Shown one piece after another: positions 24,653 to 33,881 of a DNA stretch of 64,000 nt. Source of the stretch: a virus. Location: the IMG/VR virus record IMGVR_UViG_3300025161_000006, positions 1 through 64,000 of that record; one strand, written 5' to 3'. Each line of letters begins with the position of its first letter. Position 1 is the stretch's first letter. The notes below the pieces were generated by a model that was not told where the DNA came from, did no database searches, and was given only the letters and a program-made list of their open reading frames with translations. The translations under genes and the position numbers were made by a program.

Positions 24653-24975
24653 TAAAAACTTATGACATAGTATCCTTCCTGCTAATACTGGCATTAGTAG
24701 CTTTGCTTGGTGATAGTATGCATGAAACTTGTCTTGAGAAAAAAGCTCATGCTGTCACCAAGCAAAAACTTGAAAGAGCCCTGGACACTATCACACTCTA
24801 TGATGGGCAGATGTTGCTCATGTACAAGAAGTTACAAAGTAAAACTATCGAGTTAGTCAGTTTAAAGAGAGAATTAACCACATTAAAAAAGCATCAATAT
24901 GTACAGGATACTATTAATCTTAGCCTTGATGATAGTACCGCTTTCAGGCAAATCACAGAGAGATACAATCATTAA
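24649..24975 (+). CDS. Inner-membrane spanin-like protein, 108 aa
   Basis: N-terminal transmembrane helix (about 6-23, IVSFLLILALVALLGDSM) then a periplasmic coiled coil (about 30-95; KQKLERALDTITLYDGQMLL). Size and topology match Rz-type i-spanins. The 3' end overlaps the next gene by 77 bases in another frame, the usual layout of Rz/Rz1 pairs. Together they would disrupt the outer membrane at lysis. Confidence 0.65.
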   Translation: MIKTYDIVSFLLILALVALLGDSMHETCLEKKAHAVTKQKLERALDTITLYDGQMLLMYKKLQSKTIELVSLKRELTTLKKHQYVQDTINLSLDDSTAFRQITERYNH

Positions 24976-25309
24976 GGTAAATAACCATGTATGGTATTGC
25001 TTTGACGGGCAGACTATTGTGCAGATAAATGCAGATTTACATCGTAAGGATTATTGCCTGCAGAGAGAAGTATTACTAAATCAGCAGGTTATACTATATG
25101 ATAGTCTGCTTAATGATTGCACAAGGTTACAGGCTCTTACTGCTGCAAAGAATATAGAACTATCAAATCAAGTTGACACCCTGAATGTCGCAATTAATAC
25201 ATTAATAAGAGACAGCCTTATGCAAGTAAAGCAATATAAGTCTAAGGCTACAATATATAAGCTCACTTCAGCAGGATTATTTGTGTTACTTGTAATATCA
25301 ATACTATGA
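24899..25309 (+). CDS. Exported protein with C-terminal membrane anchor (u-spanin-like), 136 aa
   Basis: N-terminal signal sequence (MYRILLILALMIVPLSGKSQ) followed by a predicted coiled-coil/helical body (CLQREVLLNQQVILYDSLLN) and a C-terminal transmembrane helix (YKLTSAGLFVLLVISIL). Signal plus C-terminal anchor is the layout of unimolecular spanins, but those carry a lipobox cysteine and none is seen next to the cleavage site. Starts inside the upstream spanin-like gene. Its stop overlaps the following ATG. Confidence 0.65.
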   Translation: MYRILLILALMIVPLSGKSQRDTIIKVNNHVWYCFDGQTIVQINADLHRKDYCLQREVLLNQQVILYDSLLNDCTRLQALTAAKNIELSNQVDTLNVAINTLIRDSLMQVKQYKSKATIYKLTSAGLFVLLVISIL

Positions 25310-26043
25310 AGACTAACATTTCACTCAATGAAATAGCATATGGATTCAGGGAGTTATATAGAGCCAAGTTTAAAGATACAGACTCTCCGGACATAAGACT
25401 TGTTAAATACTGGGTGCAGGAAGTAAGAGCTAAGCTTATCAAACAAAAAGTTGATAAGCTTGGTATGTTTCAGATAGATGAGGTATTTGTACAGTCAATA
25501 CCATCTACTCTGGAAAGAGTAAATAGTAGTCAGGTGAGCTTTGCTGGGCTTACTCTTGGTACTATAGACCCTGATATTTATCTCTACAGGACAGTGCGCA
25601 ATATACCACAGGTTATAGAGAAGCAAGGTACTGCTGGTGTATTTACAAGGATAGGGCCAGAAAGAGGCTCACTTGGATATCTTATATTACCTTATGGACA
25701 GTGGCTTACTACAGGTTATGGAGCTTTCAACAGGCAATTTGTGTATGCTACCTACTTAGATAGAAGAGTATATCTAAAGTCAGGTAATCCTTCTAACCTT
25801 GGCTCAATCACAGCAATAGAGGTACGTGGAGTATTTCAGAATCCTGTAGAAGCTGCTCTGATTGCTGACCCTACTTACACAGATGATGATGATTATCCCA
25901 TCAGTCAAGCTATGGTAGATGACATTTATACTATACTCATGTCTAAAGAGTTCAAAGCTACCTATGCTCAATTTGAAGATAAGACAGCTAACGCATCCAA
26001 TGACCTTAGTGATGCTGGTACAAGAACTATTAAACAACAGTAG
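25306..26043 (+). CDS. Tail ring/connector protein candidate, 245 aa
   Basis: N-terminal helical domain (ISLNEIAYGFRELYRAKFKD), a beta-rich core (PERGSLGYLILPYGQWLTTG; FVYATYLDRRVYLKSG) and an acidic C-terminal part. The pattern and genomic place, just before the second ring protein and muzzle, fit the ring proteins of the crAss-like tail. Ends with TAG, showing that TAG is a normal stop. Fold assignment is inferred. Confidence 0.72.
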   Translation: MKTNISLNEIAYGFRELYRAKFKDTDSPDIRLVKYWVQEVRAKLIKQKVDKLGMFQIDEVFVQSIPSTLERVNSSQVSFAGLTLGTIDPDIYLYRTVRNIPQVIEKQGTAGVFTRIGPERGSLGYLILPYGQWLTTGYGAFNRQFVYATYLDRRVYLKSGNPSNLGSITAIEVRGVFQNPVEAALIADPTYTDDDDYPISQAMVDDIYTILMSKEFKATYAQFEDKTANASNDLSDAGTRTIKQQ

Positions 26044-26045
26044 TT

Positions 26046-26576
26046 ATGCCTAAGTTTAACTATGCTCCCGAGATAAAGATTAAAGACCTGTATAAGTATT
26101 ACAAGGAGGTAACTAACAATCCTGTATCAGCGTCCTTGTATGGTAAAATACTATTTGATTTCTTTGCAAAGAAGATGGATTATATACTTCATGAAGGGGG
26201 CATATTTCACATACCAGCAGGTATGGGTATGATATGCGTAACTAAGAATAAGTTTAATATTAAACTTGATGACCAGGGCAATGTGATGAAGGAGAGGCTA
26301 CTGGTAGATTGGAAGAAAACCTGGGAATTATGGGGTAAGCAATATCCTGGCAAAAGTTTGGAAGAGATTAAGAAGATAAAACACAAAAAAGTTGTATATT
26401 TGCTTAATGAACATACTGACAGTTATGTATGTGCTATAAGATGGGTAAAGGGTCATGCTTTTCTTAGAAATAAACTAGCATACTCATTCTTACCTATGAG
26501 AAGGCACAAAAGGAATTTAGCTAAAATAATAAAGTCTAAACCATCTGTAATGCTTAAATATTATGAAATCAGGTAA
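26046..26576 (+). CDS. Conserved Bacteroidetes-phage basic protein, 176 aa
   Basis: Recognisable pattern of a family common in crAss-like and other Bacteroidetes phages: GGIFHIPAGMGMICVTK (strand-turn like HU arms), then VDWKKTWELWGKQYPGK, VVYLLNEHTDSYVCAIRW and RNKLAYSFLPMRRHKRNLAK. Strongly basic C-terminus. The recurring hydrophobic/basic layout suggests nucleic-acid binding. Its function is not known; it lies with ring genes, so it may be a virion component. Confidence 0.72.
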   Translation: MPKFNYAPEIKIKDLYKYYKEVTNNPVSASLYGKILFDFFAKKMDYILHEGGIFHIPAGMGMICVTKNKFNIKLDDQGNVMKERLLVDWKKTWELWGKQYPGKSLEEIKKIKHKKVVYLLNEHTDSYVCAIRWVKGHAFLRNKLAYSFLPMRRHKRNLAKIIKSKPSVMLKYYEIR

Positions 26577-26862
26577 AGTAAAACAAGTGTCAAGTGAAGA
26601 TACTAGAGTGTCATACTCAGTAAGAAAAGGAGATAAGTCTGCTGATATAACCATTGAAAATATAGAGAATGGTTATCTTGTTACTGTCTCAGAGTGGGAT
26701 GATAAGAAGATGCGTAGCAATACCAAGAAGTTTTTCTCAAAGGAAGACCCGTCAAGTAAGATTGATGGGCTTAAATCTATTGAAGAGATAAATATAGATA
26801 GTATGAAATCTGTATTTAATAGTCCTATTGTTAATGCTCTGGAGAAGAGTACTAAAAAATAA
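26563..26862 (+). CDS. Hypothetical 99-aa protein
   Basis: Small, charged, beta-rich in the middle (SADITIENIENGYLVTVSEW) with a lysine-rich end. It overlaps the preceding gene by 14 bases and ends 5 bases before the next. No family recognised; place in the tail operon suggests a structural or assembly part. Confidence 0.7.
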   Translation: MKSGKVKQVSSEDTRVSYSVRKGDKSADITIENIENGYLVTVSEWDDKKMRSNTKKFFSKEDPSSKIDGLKSIEEINIDSMKSVFNSPIVNALEKSTKK

Positions 26863-26867
26863 AGAGT

Positions 26868-27659
26868 ATGTTAAATGGTAAGTATGTAGAAGTAAGTAGA
26901 ATACTTGAGAATGTATCAAGAGACTTTGGGTTTCAACCACAAATACAGGATGTAGTTGAGTGGGTATGGACTATTGTCGGGTTGATTGGACTACCTGACA
27001 GTTTATATGATGATGCTGCTATTGTTGAGATAGAAAACTACAGGGGAGTATTGCCTGCTAACTTTTATGAACTTGCAGGAGAGGGAGCAGTCAGGGATTA
27101 CTATTCTAAAGAGCCTCTTGTATATATGACCAATACAGCTAACTTACTTGATGCTAATGAGTCTGCTGGAACTGTTGTATATTCAGAACGTCTTGGTATA
27201 CACAAAGATGAGAATGGTGTTGAGGATGATGTAGTACTTGTTAACCTTGTAAATGCATCATCCAACGAAACTAACTCTTACAAGATAACTGGAGATTATA
27301 TATACACAGGATTTAAAGAAGGCAAGATAGAGATGCAATATAAGGCATTTCCTGCCGATGCAAATGGGCTGCCTCTTGTACCTGAAGACCCCCAGTATAT
27401 ACGTGCTGTTACAGACTATATAGGTGAGAGGATGGCATTCAGGGCTATGCTAAGAGATGAAATTTCAGAGAGGAAATATATGCTAATTAAACAGCAATAT
27501 GCTTTCTCTATAGGTGCTGCAAGGACTAAGGGACTTATGCCTTCTATTGATAAGATGGAAGCTCTGAAGAACAGGTCTTACAGACTAATTAATACTAATA
27601 CAGAACATAGAGGTTCATTTAAGTATATGGGTGACCCGCAGTTATTAAGACGTATCTAA
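26868..27659 (+). CDS. P22 gp4-like tail ring protein, 263 aa
   Basis: N-terminal pattern VEVSRILENVSRDFGFQPQI followed by DVVEWVWTIVGLIGLPDSLY, then GVLPANFYELAGEGAV, matches the tail accessory/adaptor proteins of podovirus type conserved in crAss-like genomes. C-terminal helices (ERKYMLIKQQYAFSIGAART) end in a basic segment. It is immediately followed (1 base) by the muzzle gene. The expected role is a dodecameric ring between the portal and the nozzle. Confidence 0.82.
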   Translation: MLNGKYVEVSRILENVSRDFGFQPQIQDVVEWVWTIVGLIGLPDSLYDDAAIVEIENYRGVLPANFYELAGEGAVRDYYSKEPLVYMTNTANLLDANESAGTVVYSERLGIHKDENGVEDDVVLVNLVNASSNETNSYKITGDYIYTGFKEGKIEMQYKAFPADANGLPLVPEDPQYIRAVTDYIGERMAFRAMLRDEISERKYMLIKQQYAFSIGAARTKGLMPSIDKMEALKNRSYRLINTNTEHRGSFKYMGDPQLLRRI

Positions 27660-27660
27660 T

Positions 27661-30600
27661 ATGAGTACTCCTGTTGTTAATACTTTCAGTGGCGGAATGA
27701 CTAAAGACTTGTCATTTAACAAGTTTCCAAATGATAAGTATTTTGATGCTTTAAATCTTCGTGTGTTAACTGATAAAGAAGGAGGTACAATATCACTTGT
27801 TTCTGCTAAAGGTAATCAGATTGTCACATCCTTCTATGGTCAGCTATTTGGCTATTGTTCTATACGTGATAACCTGTACTTATTTTATGAAAGTGATGAT
27901 ATTGGATATATAGTCAAAGTAGATATGTCCAATTATCATTTCACTACTATATATTCTAGTTCTGACCTATTGGGAGGTAGTGGATATGTTAGTGCTGTTG
28001 GAGTGTATGAATCTGAGAATATACAGAAGATATATTGGTCTGATGGGAGTAATCCGTTGAGGATGATTAATGTAGTAGCGGATAACTCAGGAAAAGTGCC
28101 TGATGATTTTAATATCTTACCTGCTGCTCCTATGAAACCCCCTTATATAACAGGCATAACTACAGGTAATCTTAAGACCTGTATGATACAGTATGCATAT
28201 AGATTGTATGTAGAACATGGCCAGCAAACTGCATTTTCTCCCGTAGGAAATATTGTACATATCACAGCAAGTCCTGATACTAATACAGAGAGCTACTATA
28301 CAGGCTCAGATGTAGATACATACACAGCCAAAGGCACAGTAGTCAAAGTGTATCTATATAGTATGCAATTCAACAGGATTGAACTTGTAGCTATCCAATA
28401 TGAAAGGCAAGAAGAGACCCCTACTATTCGTATAGTTGAAGATAGAGCTATATCACCTAATAGTTATTTGACACTTACATTTAGAGATATAGGGCAGAGC
28501 TTCGGTACATATAGTACTGAAGAATTTATGATATTAGCAGACTCTTCATTTACTTGTGGTACTTTGAAAGTAAAAGATAACATTCTTTTTGCTGCTAACA
28601 TAACTAATGAATCTGAACCATCGTTTAATTTTGATGCAAGAGCGTATAGTTTTGACCATCTTCAATATCTGTACTTATGGAGTTCTGATGGAAATGAATT
28701 AATTACAGGACATGTAGGTGGTTCTTATTATCACTATAAAAACTCTACAGGCACTCCATTTGATAGAAGCCATACAAATTATACCCTATATGCTACCTAC
28801 ACATCTCTATCACAAATACCTGCAAACTTTGATTGTGTAAACACATTTAACAATATTACCAGAGATAGTATAGATGCTACATGGTCTCAGTTTCAAATGG
28901 ATGGCACTACCTTTGGAGCTGAAGGGCCTAACATTAAAATTAGTATAGATGTTAACTCCAAACCCATAGGTAATTACGATAGCACATCTAAGGTGATATC
29001 TCCTGTAGATTCAGATACATCATTTAGGCAAAGCTATGCTAATCCACTCTGGCAGTCTTACAGGTCATTTCAACCAGGAGAGATATACAGGCTTGGACTG
29101 GTAATATACAGCAATAATAGACCATCTCCTGTCAAGTGGATTTGTGATATAAGAATACCCGAAGAATCACAAATAGGTCCACTATTTACAGTAAGTAATG
29201 GTATTATCTATGCTAAGGTAGTATCTATGGGTGTATTTCTCAGAAACTTACCACTAGGAGGTTCTGCAGCACAGGTTGTTATGGTAAAGAGAGATATACA
29301 GAATTCTACTATACTTGCTATGGGTGCTATGTATCCTACACTGATAAGAAATGATATACCAGGTGCAGCTAATAAAGTGCAGTATGCACCTATGATTACA
29401 ATGCCTACCAATGTAAGTACATCTATTGTTAAGTTTGTTGCTCCAGAGATAGTGTATGGAACATTCACTCCAGCTAATGGAGACTTCTTCAGATTTAAAT
29501 CATATTTTAGTGGACATCAGTACTATACAATCACTTATGATTCTACACTACGTGGTTACTTAATACGAAATGGTGCTACAAGTATACTTAATCAATCTTA
29601 TCGTATTGATATAACTCCTACTGCACTTACCTTTATGACTCAACCTGAGTCTGGTGATTATACATCATATAATGTAGGTAGTGGTATTACTAATCTTGGT
29701 GTAATGGATACAGGTTCTGCGAGAACTCTTGCAGGCAGTGGTATAGCTGCTGCTTTATCATCAGCTGATGATAGTGCTCTTAGAACATTATGTAATGCTA
29801 TTAATGACTATACAAATGTTTTATTTTGCTCTTACAGAAGGCCACTGACTAATCAATATGGTGGTAACTCTTATACAGCACGTCAGTTTAATATATATAC
29901 TCCTGTACCTTTCACAGGCATTGCTATAAACCTTGCTTTCTGGGGTATATCAGACCCAGCTCCGCAGTATAACACTACAAGTGCTTATACACAGTCTGGA
30001 TTTATAACTATATATGGAGATACTTTTGCTGGTATGTTTGACTATCTGAATGGTTCATATGATACTAGTCTATCTGTAAGCAATAGAATCATGTATGTTC
30101 ATCTATTTCCTACATATAGCAGAATAAATCTGGCTCTTACCTCAGGAGATATATTTACAAGGTCAACAGACCCACTTGCTTATGCAGTGAAAGAAAAAGC
30201 AGGAGCTCAGGATGCTGGTGGTGATTTAATCTACACACAGAATAGAGATTACTATGTATATAATACAGTATTCTCTCAGATGCCTTCTTACCCTTATTTC
30301 TTCCCACAGCGAGATATTAGTAAGAGCTATAGATATGATTCAAGGATTAAGTTCTCACTTAAGAAGGTTGCAGGAGAACTAAAGGATTCATGGTGTAACT
30401 TTAGACCAGGTAATTACAAGGACCTTGATTCTATGTATGGTGCTATTAATGCTATGCTAATATTCAAGGGAAGATTAATAATCTTTCAGACTAGTGCTGT
30501 AGCTACAGGTGCTGTTGATGATAGGCAAATGGTATCTCAAGATTCAACATTTGGGTCTGTAACAATAGGTGTTGCACAGCCATTACAATGGATAAACTAT

Positions 30601-31419
30601 ATAACTACAGAGTATGGATGCAAGCATCCTTATCAGGCAATAGCTACAGATAATGCTATATACTGGATAGATAAAAGAACAAAAGAGTTATTAACACTTG
30701 CTGGAGATACAGGAGTATTATCACTGTCTAAATCTCTGGGTATGCAGAGCTGGTTTGAAAGTATAAATCCAGATTATACTATGTTAGCATATGACAAGAA
30801 GCTTAAGGAAGTGTATATATTCGATAATAATGTAATTACTCCAACTACTGCAAAATCTTTAGTATTCTCTGAGTATATAAAGGCTTTCTCAGGATTCTTA
30901 ACTATGTACACAAGTACCTTGTTTATACAACATCAGGAAAGATTGCTCTCTACAATTCAGTATAATATGTGTAATGGGCGTTCTGGTGCTCCTGATGAGC
31001 AGATTGGGTTGATATCCTGGAATACAGGCAGCTATCATAGTTTCTATGATTATATCAGACCTGCAACACTTGACATAATACTATGTCCTGCTAATACTAA
31101 CTCATTTAGGATGGATGTCACAGAGTTCTCTACTGAAGTACTTAATGACAGCTCTGTTCCCTATCATAATATGACATGGACTACTATGAATGTGACTAAC
31201 TCCTATCAGAATACAGGTACAATAACATTTGTGCCTGAGAACAACATTATCAAGAGATTTAAACTATGGAGATTTAATATGTTCAGAGATGCAACTACAG
31301 ACTCTCCAAGCATTAAAGATAGCTATGGCAGGATGCATCTTGAATTTACCCCTCCAGATGTTGGATGGTCTATTAAGTGTAATGATATACAATCATTAGT
31401 AACATTAAGAAGACAATAA
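27661..31419 (+). CDS. Tail muzzle / P22 gp10-like stabilisation protein, 1252 aa
   Basis: A large beta-propeller-type protein. The first 150 residues contain VNTFSGGMTKDLSFNKFPND, then the repeated hydrophobic strands (GYCSIRDNLYLFYESDDIGY; IYWSDGSNPLRMINVV) typical of the crAss-like muzzle and of P22 gp10. Length, position after the ring gene and the following cargo genes match crAss-like order. It forms the distal tube that closes the tail and opens on ejection. The C-terminus is beta-rich with WRFNMFRD, compatible with the adhesin-contact end. Confidence 0.87.
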   Translation: MSTPVVNTFSGGMTKDLSFNKFPNDKYFDALNLRVLTDKEGGTISLVSAKGNQIVTSFYGQLFGYCSIRDNLYLFYESDDIGYIVKVDMSNYHFTTIYSSSDLLGGSGYVSAVGVYESENIQKIYWSDGSNPLRMINVVADNSGKVPDDFNILPAAPMKPPYITGITTGNLKTCMIQYAYRLYVEHGQQTAFSPVGNIVHITASPDTNTESYYTGSDVDTYTAKGTVVKVYLYSMQFNRIELVAIQYERQEETPTIRIVEDRAISPNSYLTLTFRDIGQSFGTYSTEEFMILADSSFTCGTLKVKDNILFAANITNESEPSFNFDARAYSFDHLQYLYLWSSDGNELITGHVGGSYYHYKNSTGTPFDRSHTNYTLYATYTSLSQIPANFDCVNTFNNITRDSIDATWSQFQMDGTTFGAEGPNIKISIDVNSKPIGNYDSTSKVISPVDSDTSFRQSYANPLWQSYRSFQPGEIYRLGLVIYSNNRPSPVKWICDIRIPEESQIGPLFTVSNGIIYAKVVSMGVFLRNLPLGGSAAQVVMVKRDIQNSTILAMGAMYPTLIRNDIPGAANKVQYAPMITMPTNVSTSIVKFVAPEIVYGTFTPANGDFFRFKSYFSGHQYYTITYDSTLRGYLIRNGATSILNQSYRIDITPTALTFMTQPESGDYTSYNVGSGITNLGVMDTGSARTLAGSGIAAALSSADDSALRTLCNAINDYTNVLFCSYRRPLTNQYGGNSYTARQFNIYTPVPFTGIAINLAFWGISDPAPQYNTTSAYTQSGFITIYGDTFAGMFDYLNGSYDTSLSVSNRIMYVHLFPTYSRINLALTSGDIFTRSTDPLAYAVKEKAGAQDAGGDLIYTQNRDYYVYNTVFSQMPSYPYFFPQRDISKSYRYDSRIKFSLKKVAGELKDSWCNFRPGNYKDLDSMYGAINAMLIFKGRLIIFQTSAVATGAVDDRQMVSQDSTFGSVTIGVAQPLQWINYITTEYGCKHPYQAIATDNAIYWIDKRTKELLTLAGDTGVLSLSKSLGMQSWFESINPDYTMLAYDKKLKEVYIFDNNVITPTTAKSLVFSEYIKAFSGFLTMYTSTLFIQHQERLLSTIQYNMCNGRSGAPDEQIGLISWNTGSYHSFYDYIRPATLDIILCPANTNSFRMDVTEFSTEVLNDSSVPYHNMTWTTMNVTNSYQNTGTITFVPENNIIKRFKLWRFNMFRDATTDSPSIKDSYGRMHLEFTPPDVGWSIKCNDIQSLVTLRRQ

Positions 31420-31432
31420 GGAAAAATTTTAT

Positions 31433-31440
31433 TAATTTTG
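31433..31440 (+). promoter_or_regulatory. Promoter-like -7 box TAATTTTG before the cargo block
   Basis: TAATTTTG (31433-31440) fits TAnnTTTG and is followed by ACAAAAC; no clear TTG lies at -33. It lies 16 bases before the ATG of the 803-aa gene. Confidence 0.4.
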
Positions 31441-31456
31441 ACAAAACTTTCATATT

Positions 31457-33868
31457 ATGGCTACTCCAAAACTTATTCAATATAAAGGTCAGACACATGA
31501 TGGTCCTGATGGAGGAATACCTGTTGATTCATATGGTAATCCCGCCGCTGTAACAAATAATTCCGTGGCTGCACAGGTTGAACAACCTGAAGTAGGGTAT
31601 AAGAAACCTGATGGCTCTACCTATGTATTCTCTGATAAGCTCAAAATGCCCGGTACTAGTAAGAGCTTTGCAGATATTGCTAATAACATAAAGAGTAAAT
31701 ATAAGCTCAGACTTGGTAAGAACCAGGAAAGATTTAATGCTATTGACTCTGCAGCTATGCAGAAACAACTTGATGAGCTTGCCCTGATACAAGAAACAGT
31801 TAAAGGTAATACTACCCTTGTTAATGATTATCAAGGTAATACAGCTAATCAGGCCATGCAGCAGCCTTCTCAAGAAGATATAGCAGCTACTCAAATGCAG
31901 GGTGCTATGCCTGAACAATATGACCTGGGTGGGTGGTTTAAGGACCATAAAGCAGGCATACTTGGTGGATTAGCCACTCTTGGTGGTGTAGCTGCAATGT
32001 TTGTACCTGGAGGGCAGCTTATTGCTCCTACCCTTATTAGTGGTGGACTTGGTGGTATAACTGCAGATGTACAGGGTTCTACAAATAGAGCAATTACTGA
32101 AGAACAAGCTAAGAATCAAGAAATTCAAAATAGAATGTCTATGATTGACAAGAGAATACAAACACAGGCAGCTCCTGTGTATAATCCTATTATGGCTCTT
32201 GGTGGAGACCTGGCTGAGTTTGATACAGAAGAAGATGCTATCAAGCATGGATATATACCCTGGGGTAAAACTGGTATTTATATTAAGCCTTCACGTAGAG
32301 GTACATTCACTGCTGCAGCAAAAAGAGCTGGCATGGGTGTGCAGGCTTTTGCAAGGCATGTACTTGCTAATAAGGATAGATATTCTTCAGCTATGGTGAA
32401 GAAGGCTAACTTTGCACGTAATGCAGCTAAGTGGAAACATGAGTTAGGAGGTCCAATACAGGCTAGTGGTATTATGCAACATCTTGCTGACGGTGGTAAG
32501 ATAGCTACAGTAGGTGGAAAGGAGGAGCCTGGTAAACTTCCTAAATATACAGACTTAGTTAAGCTATATGGTCCTAACCTTGAGAGAATGCCTGAGAATG
32601 AAAAAGAAGAATATGTCAGGATGTTAGGTAGTATAGTTGGTACTCAAGATAGTGACACACACATGTCTCTTCCAATACGTGAAGGTACTACTAATGTGCT
32701 GTTTACTGAACAACGAGCTACCCAACCATATACACAAGCTCCTACTGCTGGGTTAGACCTGATAGGTATTGACCCAAATACAGGCAAAGCTATTACAACT
32801 GCAAGGCAAGCTCCTGTTGCAACACAAGAATATGCTAATGCTCTGTACGAAATGGTAACAGCAGGTATACTTCCTATAGAGTATATTGCTTCTCCAGAGA
32901 AGCGCTATGCTGTTGATAAATATCTTGCTCGTAATAATATGAATGTTGATGAAGCTGGTAATGTTACTTATGGTCCTGATGATAAGGGTACTTACACAAA
33001 TACATTAAGATATGTAATGTCATTTCCACAGAACCTTGCTACTTTAAGAAAATATGTAGAAGCTACAGGTGAAGGATATGACTTGCTGAGAGACCTGGAA
33101 AGTAGAACACGTGCTGCTGATGAGGCCAATAAGGCAAGGAATTATATTGAAACTGACAGGATATTGAATAATTATCCTATACCATTTTATAGTAAAGGAG
33201 GTAAAATACCCAAGCTTGAGCCTGAAGATGCATCTACAAGTTCTACAATTCCTACTGATATAGCTCATGCATGGACTAATCCCTGGCCTACTATAGCAGC
33301 TTCAGCATTAAACTTTGGATTAGCACTTGCCTCTCCCTCTGTGAGAGGGGCTGGTAGGATACCTTATAGAAGGTATGCTCCTGCTGAAGTAAACCTTGGC
33401 AATCTCAAGAGAGATATTATTAGCTCAGGTAATGATGCAGCAAGAGCAGCACAGCTCTCTTATGCAGGACTTGACCCGGCTCTTCAGACAGCTGCAACTA
33501 TAGCAGCTAATGAAGCTGCACGTAGAGCTACTATTAGTGGATTAACACAAGCAGCTACTCAGGAAGGAATATTTAATGCCCAGGCAAGAAATGCTGCAGC
33601 TCAGTTCAATACACAGCTTGCTGCACAGACAGACTTGTATAATGAGATGTTGAAAAAGCAAGCACTTGAGCAGAAGTATGGCTTATATAGTAAAGCTGCT
33701 CAACCATGGATGCAGAGAGCTCAAGATTTGGCTCTTATGGAGAATGATATTATTGCCGCTAACATGAGGGCACCAGACTATTATATGGCTGAGCAAGATG
33801 CTGGCAATGGACCTTTGTATAGAATGTTCCATAGACCTGTGTACTATAGAAAGTATAAAGGCAATTAA
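31457..33868 (+). CDS. Virion cargo protein with membrane-like and GTFTAAAK motifs, 803 aa
   Basis: Residues about 166-205 form a Gly-rich hydrophobic stretch (ILGGLATLGGVAAMFVPGGQ), suitable for membrane insertion. Residues about 282-332 hold a motif often seen in Bacteroidetes-phage proteins (GTFTAAAKRAGMGVQAFARH, then VLANKDRYSSAMVKKANFAR), flanked by LGG linkers. The C-terminal third is a long Ala-rich helix (about 640-770). Together with the next three genes it fits the ejected cargo of crAss-like virions, perhaps helping DNA and polymerase cross the envelope. Confidence 0.72.
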   Translation: MATPKLIQYKGQTHDGPDGGIPVDSYGNPAAVTNNSVAAQVEQPEVGYKKPDGSTYVFSDKLKMPGTSKSFADIANNIKSKYKLRLGKNQERFNAIDSAAMQKQLDELALIQETVKGNTTLVNDYQGNTANQAMQQPSQEDIAATQMQGAMPEQYDLGGWFKDHKAGILGGLATLGGVAAMFVPGGQLIAPTLISGGLGGITADVQGSTNRAITEEQAKNQEIQNRMSMIDKRIQTQAAPVYNPIMALGGDLAEFDTEEDAIKHGYIPWGKTGIYIKPSRRGTFTAAAKRAGMGVQAFARHVLANKDRYSSAMVKKANFARNAAKWKHELGGPIQASGIMQHLADGGKIATVGGKEEPGKLPKYTDLVKLYGPNLERMPENEKEEYVRMLGSIVGTQDSDTHMSLPIREGTTNVLFTEQRATQPYTQAPTAGLDLIGIDPNTGKAITTARQAPVATQEYANALYEMVTAGILPIEYIASPEKRYAVDKYLARNNMNVDEAGNVTYGPDDKGTYTNTLRYVMSFPQNLATLRKYVEATGEGYDLLRDLESRTRAADEANKARNYIETDRILNNYPIPFYSKGGKIPKLEPEDASTSSTIPTDIAHAWTNPWPTIAASALNFGLALASPSVRGAGRIPYRRYAPAEVNLGNLKRDIISSGNDAARAAQLSYAGLDPALQTAATIAANEAARRATISGLTQAATQEGIFNAQARNAAAQFNTQLAAQTDLYNEMLKKQALEQKYGLYSKAAQPWMQRAQDLALMENDIIAANMRAPDYYMAEQDAGNGPLYRMFHRPVYYRKYKGN

Positions 33869-33881
33869 TATACTATAACAT

